The position numbers and the translations under genes were made by a program. From positions 166,921 to 230,920 of the forward strand of contig CM007318.1 of the NCBI GenBank assembly GCA_000333855.2: a DNA stretch of 64,000 nt, read 5' to 3'. Shown in pieces: positions 1 to 9,770 of the stretch. Under the pieces are notes generated by a model, which made no database searches, was not told the DNA's origin, and saw only the letters and a list, made by a program, of their open reading frames with translations. Source of the stretch: Endotrypanum monterogeii (Eukaryota > Euglenozoa > Kinetoplastea > Trypanosomatida > Trypanosomatidae). The stretch's first letter is position 1; the number at the start of each line of letters is the position of its first letter.

Positions 1-2443
1 CGTGAATATCTTTACCACGCAGAACCAAGGACCCATGCGTCATGCCGCGTCCGACGGAGTCCTCGGTACCTCTGATCGTCATATCGCGCCTCAACCACAG
101 CTGGAGAACATTTCTGAGACCACAGTTCTCAGCGATGACGCTGAAAATGATGCCTTGACAATCGCGACGAAGGAAAGCGACAATGCGTGCCACCGCAGGA
201 GTGGTGACGCAACCGCTAGTGGTGATCAACGTTCAGTTATTAGAAATCACTCAGATCACCATACTGTAGAGGAGTCCTGTGGCTCTACACGGGATCAAGA
301 AGAAACCATCGCTACTCTGACCACATCAAAAAAATCCATTCCCCCGCACAAAGGGGCCGTAGCGGGCTGGTGCCCCATTTCTCGCTCCTCTAACGTGTAT
401 CCGAGCACGAAACCAAACAGCAATCCGTCAAGTAGTCTCTGTGGAATACCAGCTAACGCCCCTCGCCCTATAGGTGCCAATAGAAGCCACGCAGTGACTA
501 CACCACTGTCGTCGTCTGCCCTTTCCCACATCACTCAGTCATTCAATGGAAACGGAAACGGTGGCGGTGGCAATACCGAGCCCAAGGCGGTCCCGCTGAT
601 GCTGCGCGCATCGCTTTCGGCCTACCCCACTCGCGAGGGATCCTGCTCCCCAGTCACCTCGAGCTCTGTGCCGCGAAACCTTGTCGTAGGGGCGTCCGCG
701 ACTACCCCACAGATCCCACCTGGAACACTCGCACCCAGTGGTGCCGCAAGTTTAGGGAGTGTAACCCCATTGAGCAGCGGCCTCAGCAGCGCCCATCCAT
801 CCTTTGTGCGACCACCAAGTGTTGCCCCCTCGAGTGGAGCGTCCGCGACACGGAGCGGTGGCGATTTGGGTGCCGCCAACACCCCCGTTGGTGTAGGGAA
901 AACACGTGGCTGTGACAGCAACAGCGGTCCAGTCGGCGGCATTGCGCACACTATGAAGGGGCGAGTTCTGAGCTCCCCGCAGGCGGCGCGGCGTCCTGAC
1001 CTTGGTATCCGTCGCACAACCTTTCAACGTAGCACCTCGACCTTCTCGCTATCCGAGGCCGCCTCAAGCCGCGGCGCGCCACCGCCGAGTGACGTCAGAG
1101 AGGAGTTCAGTTATGCTTCAGAGGAGAAGCCCGTCGCCTCGACGCGACCGCAGTCGACGATCCCGAGAGACATGCACAGCTTCGTTCTCGGACAGTACCG
1201 CTCGCTGCAGCGCGACGTTCTCTCACATCCTCCCTCATCGCCGTGTGTCAACACTAACCCGACCTCCGTACACGTCCGGCACGTCAGCAGAAAAAAATGT
1301 CCGGTGCACTCGAGTGAAGCCAAAGCGCTCCTCCAAAAGCAGGAGGAGATGCGACTGCGCGCTCTTCAGCAGCAGCACCACGACATGGAGGTTATTCGGA
1401 ATGGGGGCCGCGAGCAAGTCAGCCAGAACATGAAGAGTAGCGTGGCACTGGCCAGCTCCCTCTCAAAGCTCCGAGCGCGCACTCGTACCACCGCCAACAG
1501 CACCCCAGTCTCGCACTCAAGAGATGAATTTACGAACACGAGCCTTGAAGAAGAAGACGCGGTGCAGTTGCAGTCACCAAAGCGGGAGCTGGAGGCCTGG
1601 CACGCCTCCAAGGCCTTCATGGTATCGAATACCCCCGCGGGTGCACCGCCCCCTGGGAGGCCGTCGGGTAACCTTAGAAAGAACTTCATGAAAGGTGAAG
1701 AGATTGTGGTCGCCCTCGGACTCGATAGTGAAGACGAGCAAGAAGACGAAGACGTCGATGCGAGCAACACAGCGGCAGAGAGGAGGCGAAGGCCAATCGA
1801 TGTGGGCCCGTCCTCAGACACTGCAGTGGCCAAGTGCGCTGGTGAGCGGCTTGTTTCGCAGCCGCAGCGCCGTAGAGGAACGGCAGCCTCTGTGAAATGT
1901 GTAGCGCGTTGCCAGAACAGCGGCAGTGACGACGACAACGTTAGCAGCCAAGACGCCTCTCTCTCATATAACAAGCGGCACAATCGCAGTGCACACCACA
2001 CGCCTTCCTTTTCCCCCCTTTCACCTAGTGACTGGCACCACTACTCGAAGGCCTGTGCTGCTTTGCTGATCCAGAGCTCCGGGGAAGGCAACGAGAATGA
2101 CGACTCCGACAACGTCTGCTGCGACTGCTGCCCCTGCAAGCGCCCTCAAAATTTTTTTGCTCTCTGCCGCACCAACAGCCGCAGCAGCTCCACATTCGCA
2201 ATGCAAGGGGAGCAGCACCATTCGGTATCTGGTGAGACGGATGAGCACAAGAAGACCACCTCTCGTTTCGCACCAGAGGTAGCAAGCTCCAAGCTTGGGG
2301 CAGAGGAGAAGTCAGGCACGGCCACGCCATCCGACAACCCCAACATTTCATTTGTGATGGAAGACTTGGAGAAAAGCGACGAGGATGAACCAATGCTATC
2401 CGTGCAGAGCTTCCGCCGAGCTAGCATTCAACGCATACGATGA
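1..2443 (+). CDS. Hypothetical low-complexity protein, 5' end outside the window
   Basis: The reading frame is open from the first base to the TGA at 2441-2443, so at least 813 residues are present. The first ATG in frame is at 35, but the frame stays open to the window edge and the true start is probably upstream. I do not recognise the protein. It is rich in Ser, Thr, Pro and Arg and looks mostly disordered. A short Gln/Glu/Arg-rich stretch at about residues 436-468 could form a coiled coil. There is an acidic patch near residue 580 (EDEQEDEDVD). A Cys cluster, CCDCCPCK, sits near residue 706 and could bind metal or be acylated. The C-terminus is acidic and then basic. Codon use matches the neighbouring genes. 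Function is unknown. Confidence 0.75.
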   Translation, partial: VNIFTTQNQGPMRHAASDGVLGTSDRHIAPQPQLENISETTVLSDDAENDALTIATKESDNACHRRSGDATASGDQRSVIRNHSDHHTVEESCGSTRDQEETIATLTTSKKSIPPHKGAVAGWCPISRSSNVYPSTKPNSNPSSSLCGIPANAPRPIGANRSHAVTTPLSSSALSHITQSFNGNGNGGGGNTEPKAVPLMLRASLSAYPTREGSCSPVTSSSVPRNLVVGASATTPQIPPGTLAPSGAASLGSVTPLSSGLSSAHPSFVRPPSVAPSSGASATRSGGDLGAANTPVGVGKTRGCDSNSGPVGGIAHTMKGRVLSSPQAARRPDLGIRRTTFQRSTSTFSLSEAASSRGAPPPSDVREEFSYASEEKPVASTRPQSTIPRDMHSFVLGQYRSLQRDVLSHPPSSPCVNTNPTSVHVRHVSRKKCPVHSSEAKALLQKQEEMRLRALQQQHHDMEVIRNGGREQVSQNMKSSVALASSLSKLRARTRTTANSTPVSHSRDEFTNTSLEEEDAVQLQSPKRELEAWHASKAFMVSNTPAGAPPPGRPSGNLRKNFMKGEEIVVALGLDSEDEQEDEDVDASNTAAERRRRPIDVGPSSDTAVAKCAGERLVSQPQRRRGTAASVKCVARCQNSGSDDDNVSSQDASLSYNKRHNRSAHHTPSFSPLSPSDWHHYSKACAALLIQSSGEGNENDDSDNVCCDCCPCKRPQNFFALCRTNSRSSSTFAMQGEQHHSVSGETDEHKKTTSRFAPEVASSKLGAEEKSGTATPSDNPNISFVMEDLEKSDEDEPMLSVQSFRRASIQRIR

Positions 2444-2584
2444 GGAGTCCATAGCCCACACGCATACACCTGTACAGCATCTACATATATACACATATAT
2501 TTATTTATCTATCTTGCTCACTTTTCCCTTTAGATTTTTTTTTTTCATTGACTCCTTTCCTGCTTCCTCCTCCCCTCTCTTTTT

Positions 2585-2620
<36 letters not shown>

Positions 2621-3222
2621 ACGAACGGGGCTTGCAAGGCTGAGGTACACATGCCATCATACTCTCCCCACACCCTTCTTTCCCACTTCCCTTGGTATAC
2701 CCCTGCGTGGGGTTGCCCTTTTGTGGCTATTGCCTGTGTGATCTGTATGGACTCGACACTTCCCCCCTAGTGTCCTGTGTCTTTCGATGTCCCAGATGGG
2801 TGTCTAATGGACGTAGATGCGAGGACATGTTTTCCGGGGGTATCTCAGCCGCCGTTGCCTTCCGCCCGTCCCATCCTCGGTTTCCCTTCTTCATCGTCCA
2901 TAAAAACGACTCCGCTTACAGCACCTCTCTCTCTCTCTCTGCCTCTGTGTGTGTAGGGGGGGGGAGAGAAAGAAGAGGTGTACCCGTCTCTGATGAGGAG
3001 GAACGTTTCATGTGGCTGTAACAAATATTTGACGCTGTCCCAGACTGGGCCTGCAGCCCAGAAATGTCTGCCAACGTGCTCCCCCCCCTCCCTCCCCCAC
3101 TGTTACCGTTTCTCGCCACTTTATTGATCGAGCATGAACCTGTACACACACACACACACACACGCACACGTGTCTAGTTCTAACCGCCTCAGTAGCGTCC
3201 CCGTAGCCTCATACCTTGCAAG

Positions 3223-3263
<41 letters not shown>

Positions 3264-4165
3264 CGCTCCTGCTTTCTACGTGGCCGGCCTCAAAGGCTCG
3301 GCCCAGCAGAAGTAGTCACCGTAACTGGCGCCACCGATCGCTGACGAGCCTTCCAGCGACGCTTTCGAGTCACCATAAAGAGGACGGAAGCCACCGACTC
3401 ACGTCTCGCTCACAGGCACTTGAACACACATGTAAGCGTAGGACTCCCTAACATACGTGGTTGAACTTGGCTCAGCTGTATTTAGTTGAGTCCACATATG
3501 CCACAGTGCCTGTGAAGACACGTTCAAGAGGGTCGGCAACACACAGAAGAACATCAGCGGCCTCCTACCTCTACGCAAGGTGATCTTCTATGGTTCCTCC
3601 CCTTCACTCTTGCGTAGACTTGAGCTCGATTTCACGCAGACTTCTCAAATATCTCCATCATTGCCCCTATCGTGTCTCCCTGTCTGTCTGCGTGCGTGTC
3701 TATTGATTTCACAAGGCATACAGCAAACGCTCATCTCGACCAGAGTGTGCATGTGTTTCCATAACAAGCTGCAGATTCACACACACACACACACACACAC
3801 CTTGAAGCGGGGAAAGAGCATATACGAAAATACGTTTCATGCATAAGCAGCGTCACCTCAGTCTCTCCCTTTGTTCCCTCCCTCTCGTCTGCTCGCTAGG
3901 CTTGAGGAGGACAGGTGCAAAGGCGCGCTGCTGGTACTGCTCTATAGATCACCACAAAACAAAATCACACACAGCTCCTTTCCCCACACACACACACACA
4001 CATACACATACACAAACAAGCTTGTGAACACATCGGACGAAGCTTCATATTTTTCTTATCCTTGACCAGTAGTGCTGCAGTACCGCTCCTGTCCGACTTG
4101 CGAAAGCAGCACAATCCGCATCCTGTGTATAGACATCCCACGAAATTGGTCTGTCTGTCACTCCA
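2444..4165. other. Intergenic spacer between the hypothetical gene and POC1
   Basis: No supportable gene. It should contain the 3' UTR of the upstream gene and the 5' UTR of POC1. Simple repeats are (GT)n at about 2590-2617, (CT)n at 2923-2940, (CA)n at 3143-3162, (TA)n then (TG)n at 3222-3263, and (CA)n at 3778-3800 and about 3986-4002. The stretch 3264-3580 is more complex sequence without an open frame that resembles a protein. Confidence 0.7.
4044..4069 (+). promoter_or_regulatory. Predicted spliced-leader acceptor for POC1
   Basis: A T-rich pyrimidine tract ends in the AG at 4068-4069. No ATG lies between this AG and the start codon at 4166, giving a 5' UTR of about 96 nt. The site is inferred from tract and AG order only. 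Confidence 0.5.
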
Positions 4166-6277
4166 ATGTCGTACAGTGCGTATCAACCAGCGAGTCATGC
4201 CGACCCGTTCAGGCCCACCCTAGAGATGTGCTTTCGTGGGCATCGTCAAGGAGTATGCAGTGTCACATTTCAGCCCACGCCTTCGATATCCCCGCTTATT
4301 CCCAAAGTCGTGTCCGGTGGTGCCGACGGAGCGGTCATGCTATGGGACGCCAAATCCACCACCCGCACCATGCGATTCATGGGGCATCGTGGCCCGGTGC
4401 TCGCTGTCTCCTCCAGCCCGCGCGCAAATCTGTTAGTGAGCGGTGGTCATGACGGATACATTCGCCTTTGGATCCCAAACACGCGACGGACAACAGTCAC
4501 CTTTGGAATCCATGCTGAAGCGGTTGACGACAGCAACTCATGTGGCTGGCGCGGTCACACCGGTGCTGCCCGTGCAATCGACTTTGCCCAAGACGGCTCA
4601 GACTACCTCTACACCGCGGGTGATGACAAAACCGTGAAATGCTGGGACCTCAACTACGCGTCGAGCAGCCAGCACATCGGTGTCGGGCCAGGGAACAAGT
4701 TCATCGGTAGCTTTGCGACTACGCCGTCTACAGGAAAACGCGGCACTGGGCACATGAACTGGGTGCGTGCTTTGGCTGTGCAGAGCGCCTACACATCATC
4801 TAGCTTCTTCCACTACATCGCCAGCGGGGGTGATGATCACGCAATTTGCGTCTGGGACACGCGCACCCGCGCTCCAGTGCACACCCTGTTTGACTGCAAC
4901 GCCAGCGTGTTTTCTCTTAGCTTTCACCCTGGCGGCTACGTGCTGGCGAGTGGCGATGGCAGCGGCGCTGTGAATCTATTTGACCTGCGTCACACATCGT
5001 CCTCGTCTGTATCCCCGACCGGGAGAAGTGGTACTGCCCAGCGTGGCTACTCGAGCATTTTCCAACGCTATGCCGGCGCACACAAGGACGGCGTACAGTG
5101 CGTTGACTTCTCCCCTAACGGCGGCTGGCTGTTGTCGGCCGGTAACGACAGCACGGCCAAACTGTGGGATGTGAAGCAGGCATGTCTCTACACCACCCTC
5201 CAAGGGCACGATGGCCCCGTCAGGTCCTGCTGCTTCTCCGAAGATAATGCTTGGCTATCAACAGGTGGCAGTCATGACAAAACGATACTCGTATGGCGCA
5301 GCGGCTTGGCGGCAACATCTTTCTCTAGTATAGGCACCAAACCCCTCGATCGGAGAGAAAGTGCGGCGCAACTCGAGGTAGCCCCTCCACCCCATGTGTC
5401 TTCCTGTATAGAAACCCCGCTGCTGCAGCCTCCCACGCCGATGACGCGGGACCCCCGCGATGCACCTCGACGATGCAAGCTAGGCAGCGCATTGCACTCC
5501 GCGGGCAGTGGCGTGGCCAGCTATCAGAACATGTTGGCAACTCAGCACGCGGATACCGATGGCGCGAATGGTTTCAAAAGTCTCAGCAGCGGTCCAAACG
5601 TGGGCAACAGGACCGCCACCAGTGCCGCTGCGTCGCTGGGACGTCCGCCACTACCGCTCTCTCCAACGAAAATAGCGCCGGCAGGTACGCCCACTGAGGT
5701 CCTCTCGCGCGAGATGGCACACCACTGTAACGGGGAGGTGTCTTGCCTTGGAAGAACAGAAGAACAGAGATCCGTAACGGTGCACGTGCGCAGCTTCGAG
5801 CGCAGTGAGGACTGCTACAGCCCCCTCGCCGCAGCGGCTCCTCGTACTGGCGGTGCGGTGGGGAGCGACTACCTCCCGCAGAAGTCCATTCAAAATCACC
5901 ACTCAGCTGCTAGCACAAACGCCCTACAAAAAGAAGAAGCAGAGTCGGACAGCATAGATGAACATTCTGGCGGTGCCCTTGTGGCCGCAGAAGAGCGAGA
6001 GCAGCAGGCGTTGGTAGCGCAGGAACGCGCCTTCCAACGGCTGAAGGAGGACCGTATCACCCAGCAGCGCCTGGCAAAGCTTGAAGAGGCGCTAGCGTCT
6101 TTAGCGGCGCATGTGCAGACACAGCAACAGCAGTACACAAGAGAAATGCAAGAAACGCGCACTTCAAGCAAAGCTCTGGCCGACAAGTACGATGCCAATC
6201 TCGCAGACCTGAAGCACTTAATTGCACAGCTTGCGGGTCCTGTTGCCCAAAGGACTTCAGCAAGCGACATGGTGTGA
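4166..6277 (+). CDS. POC1: POC1-like WD40 centriole/basal-body protein
   Basis: 703 residues. WD40 repeats fill about residues 12-385 and form one propeller; the GH...WD spacing is clear, for example FRGH...LWD, FMGH...LWI and LQGH...VWR. Several positions match the POC1 family: the charged FRGH opening, HMNWVR in the middle repeats, and a final repeat ending LVWRSG. Residues 386-600 are a low-complexity linker. A C-terminal coiled coil at about 607-680 (QRLAKLEEAL...) is where POC1 proteins carry their short conserved helix. In other eukaryotes POC1 stabilises centriole and basal-body triplet microtubules, so a basal-body role is inferred here. The katanin p80 subunit is a similar WD40 plus coil protein and the main alternative, but the first and last repeats fit POC1 better. 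The ATG at 4166 is the first after the predicted acceptor. Confidence 0.8.
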   Translation: MSYSAYQPASHADPFRPTLEMCFRGHRQGVCSVTFQPTPSISPLIPKVVSGGADGAVMLWDAKSTTRTMRFMGHRGPVLAVSSSPRANLLVSGGHDGYIRLWIPNTRRTTVTFGIHAEAVDDSNSCGWRGHTGAARAIDFAQDGSDYLYTAGDDKTVKCWDLNYASSSQHIGVGPGNKFIGSFATTPSTGKRGTGHMNWVRALAVQSAYTSSSFFHYIASGGDDHAICVWDTRTRAPVHTLFDCNASVFSLSFHPGGYVLASGDGSGAVNLFDLRHTSSSSVSPTGRSGTAQRGYSSIFQRYAGAHKDGVQCVDFSPNGGWLLSAGNDSTAKLWDVKQACLYTTLQGHDGPVRSCCFSEDNAWLSTGGSHDKTILVWRSGLAATSFSSIGTKPLDRRESAAQLEVAPPPHVSSCIETPLLQPPTPMTRDPRDAPRRCKLGSALHSAGSGVASYQNMLATQHADTDGANGFKSLSSGPNVGNRTATSAAASLGRPPLPLSPTKIAPAGTPTEVLSREMAHHCNGEVSCLGRTEEQRSVTVHVRSFERSEDCYSPLAAAAPRTGGAVGSDYLPQKSIQNHHSAASTNALQKEEAESDSIDEHSGGALVAAEEREQQALVAQERAFQRLKEDRITQQRLAKLEEALASLAAHVQTQQQQYTREMQETRTSSKALADKYDANLADLKHLIAQLAGPVAQRTSASDMV

Positions 6278-9200
6278 AGATGCCGAAGAAATCTCGGGAC
6301 ATAAAGGAAGAAAGGGGGGGTTAAACCGCTTACCCTGAGACATGACGACTCTCAAGACAAGGATCCTTTGGCATGGATAACTTCTCATTAGGAATGTATT
6401 TGCCTTCCAGCTCCCACCCACCCAGGGTGGGCCACACGTAGCACAGCAGTGCTGCGCGGCAAAAACTCTGGCGTGTCCACACTGTCTTGTGAATGGCGTA
6501 ACACGCCTTCATGTCTGAGCCTCTCTTGACCTCCCTCCCCTCTTCCCTCCCTCCGAGTGTGCAACTAAGAGTATGGATTGGTGCTGGATTCTGTGCAAGT
6601 CCCATGACACCCCCTTCGCCATTTGTTTTTGTTGTTGTTGTTGTTGTTGTTTGTCTCTGGAGAGTTCTTTACCACAGCCGCCATCGTCACCAGCACCAGC
6701 ACTCTTCCCCCCCCCCTCCCTCCCTCCCTCTGTCTGCCTGCTGTTGTCACGGTATGTGACTCCTCCAGGTGCGCCGGTCATCGAGGTGGGGTGAAGAGAG
6801 GACCACCATGTCGCTTTCTTAACCGTCCCTCCCCCTTCTTCCAACACACACAAACATCACTTTGTGGAACCCCTCACGCATGCGTCTGTTTATCTCACGG
6901 AACACTCTACTTCCCTTTAACCTCTCGTTTCTTTTCCCTGGACGAGCATCGATGAGCGCACTCTGCCCATACAAGATGGTTGGCTGACCCTGGAGATTGG
7001 TTCTCCAGAGACTTGACTTAGTCGAGCCCTCGCCGCCCCACCGCAATTTATAAAGGCTACCTTCACTCACCGCGGCATAGAAAATGTTTCACATAGCTTG
7101 CGCAAGTCTCTGCAATGGCACCTCCTCACGTACCACGAGCTCAATCCTGTGCTCTAATTGATCTCAAATACACATGCGTCGGCCATGTGGACGAGTCCTA
7201 AGATGGGCGACGAGAGACCCCCTTCTCCTGAGGGGGGGGGAGGAGATATAGGAGTCGCACCGATAGGTCCCGAGGCTACAGGACAACAGTGCTAAGGGGC
7301 TTCATTGGAAAAGAAGCCCAACATCGGCGATGTCAAGCACCGTGTTTGCCAGCCCAATCGGCGTAACTGGCTACTGACACGAAGGGATAGTTACCCACCA
7401 CTGCGCCAACCCTCAACCTCTTTGCACCCGACGTCGATGTAATGCCGATACGAAAGACGGGACCACCGTATCCGGCCAGTGTGGAGGTTAGGTGCAACTC
7501 AGACCACAACAACTGTGCTGGGGTGGAAAGGAGGAGGCGCCGGGCAGCGTCAACACAATGCAGAAGCATTTTGAACCCCCTCACCACTCATCGGGCGGAT
7601 TGACTAGGTCGTGTACGTCGAACATCAGTGGCCTTGGGTGCGTAGGCACCCCACTTGCCTGTTAGGAGCTGCCAAGAATGATAGCTGCGCTTGGGCACAT
7701 CTGTCCTCCTCTGATCACTGAGGTTAGTCCGAGGAGGAGTGGATGCGTCGCCAGACGGCTAGCTGGCATTCCTTTACACACTCACGACTTGCCTCCACGT
7801 CCTCCAAAAGAATTCGCTGGACGGTCTCCAGAAATTCTTAACAGCTGAGCAAAGCCGTCTGCAGTGTGGCAACGTGTCCGGTGAATAAAAGGATTGCAAC
7901 CATACAGGCTAATAAGCTGCAGTGATCGCCTCAGTTTCGAGCGAAGTCGTTAAGGAAGCCGAGCGTAGCATGCGGGCCGGCGGTTCGAAGAAAATTTAAA
8001 GCCTCGCCAGTCTGAGTGCTGTCCGAATGAAGCGTTAGCTGGTGTTTGCTCTGCTGAACAAAGCGGTGCGCCCAAGCTTTCGTATTTCTTCTGCAGGTGT
8101 AAGTGGAGACTTAAAGCGTACGCCACACCGTGGAGTATCACACATAGGGTATCCAGTCTGTATGACTCACGGGTATCTATCCCTCGCAAAGGAATGGCAC
8201 CCCTTCCCGGCCAACAGGATCATTCAAGGTTGGAAAAGCATGCTCTGAAGCCCAGTCACCGGTTCTTCAGCCTCCATGTCCGACCCCCCCCCCTCCCCTC
8301 CCCACATATGTTAGCACGCGGGGAAAGGTGAGGACCAACCACAGCAGCAACACAGATGTCTACACACATCTGCGCATTGGGAGGGGGGGGGGCATTCGAG
8401 GACAGGCTGTGACCTGACCTTTGTCATGAAACCAGGTGAGTTCATTCGAGAGCGTCAGCAGGAAAGAGAGGTCACGAGAGGCGCTGCGGTAGGACCCTTG
8501 TCACCAGCCCCATCACCCTCAAGCCACTGTACTACTACACGCCTTCGCAGATGGCAGGTGGTAAAAAAAAAAAAGTGTCACATGGATTCGAAAACAGAAT
8601 CGGAGAACCGAGGGCGAACAGTGTCTAGATAGGTGAGCTCCGATGTCTTTGCACGAAGGGGGAAGGGGGCGTGAACCACTTCATCATAGACAAGTTCTCC
8701 CCGTGCCTGTATCTCCAACGAGGCTTACTCTGTGTGCTAAAGCATATCTGCTCTTTTATTATTATTATTATTATTATTACAACCTTTGATGGTCACAATT
8801 CCTTAGTCCGTGCATCAGTAGCATGTGCATGTGTCTCACCCTATCCACTCTGCTGATATATATGTGTGTGTGCGTGTCTACATAAATATACCACGCTTTC
8901 AACGTATCCGAGGGACACAATGTGAGGGAAGGAGTGACGAGATCATGCACCCATCACACAAGCGTCATTGGAAGACTGAACATTGCCGGTAATATCTCAA
9001 TGTGAGATGGAAAAGATACACCGCTGCCTTAGTGTACCCTGCACCGATCCTTTTCTTTCACACTTGATGTCTCTTCCCAGATGTGAGGCTGGGAGGAGCT
9101 GTTGTGTGCGCCCAAGTGTGTTCGCGCTTCTGCTCTGTCCATGATGCGCGGCAGTAGCCCTCCTCTCCTTCACCACCACCTCCTACCCATCCCCCCCTCG

Positions 9201-9770
9201 ACTCCTACTCGCACCTTTACACAAATAAACACGGATGCGGGACGCCTTGGCATCCGCGATTCTAATCGCCATTGTGCACCCCCACAACCGGAGATATGTC
9301 CGACAGGGGCGGCATTATCACGTGCTATAAAAAGTTGTGGTAGTTGTCTTTTTTCCTCGCGCGTGTGTGTGTGTGTGTGTGTACGTCGGCCGGGGGGTCT
9401 CTCAGTCAAAGCGAAGAAGAGAGACACCTGCGAATGTGAGTCGATCACATCATCTATTCCACCTCCTCCCCATCCCCATCCCCTCACATACACGACATAC
9501 AACAAGTGCGTGCTCCACCTTTTTTGTTTTTTTTTTTTTTATAAATAGAAATTGCTTTTTTTTTTTGATCGAATATTCGGTTTGTTTGTGTACGTCTTTT
9601 TCCCCTCCGGTGGTGCATATTTCTGTGAAGCACAAGTAACCCGCACGACCTCCTGCACAAATCCACTCAAAACACCTTCACTCTGACTGAGCCCCACCCA
9701 TCCACCCCTACACAAATTGTAGCCCCCGTCCTTTCCTCCTCCTCCCCGACCTGGCACTGCCGCCCTCCAA
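6278..9770. other. Long gene-free region (3.5 kb)
   Basis: No convincing gene on either strand. The flanks are typical UTR-like sequence: (TTG)n at about 6629-6651, C-runs near 6708, (ATT)n at 8757-8779, (GT)n at 9362-9382 and poly-T at 9516-9540. The centre, roughly 6940-8280, is different: mixed composition with few simple repeats. It contains a small inverted repeat (8-bp arms at 7704-7711 and 7731-7738). Short open frames there, such as the 84-codon minus-strand frame at 7333-7587, match nothing I know. It could hold an old degenerate retroposon or a non-coding RNA; I cannot tell which. Confidence 0.6.
9595..9630 (+). promoter_or_regulatory. Predicted spliced-leader acceptor for the channel gene
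   Basis: A T/C tract at 9595-9608 is followed by the AG at 9629-9630, with no ATG before the start at 9771. A second candidate is the longer poly-T at about 9516-9540 with AG at 9547-9548. Either gives a 5' UTR of 140-220 nt. Confidence 0.45.

Noticed and set aside
1002..1433. Secondary open frames inside the first gene, and likewise many inside the channel, CFAP69-like and other coding regions.
   Set aside because: Shadows of the real reading frames in GC-rich coding DNA; they have no independent start context or family similarity.
7965..8000. GGTTCGAA near 7982, resembling a tRNA B box.
   Set aside because: No A box at the right distance and no cloverleaf pairing could be drawn around it.
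9102..9639. Several overlapping open frames on both strands upstream of the channel gene.
   Set aside because: They consist of translated (GT)n, poly-T and C-rich tracts (Cys/Val, Phe and Pro runs) and have no domain-like sequence. The same applies to similar frames near 19119-19885, 43145-43461 and 45048-45334.
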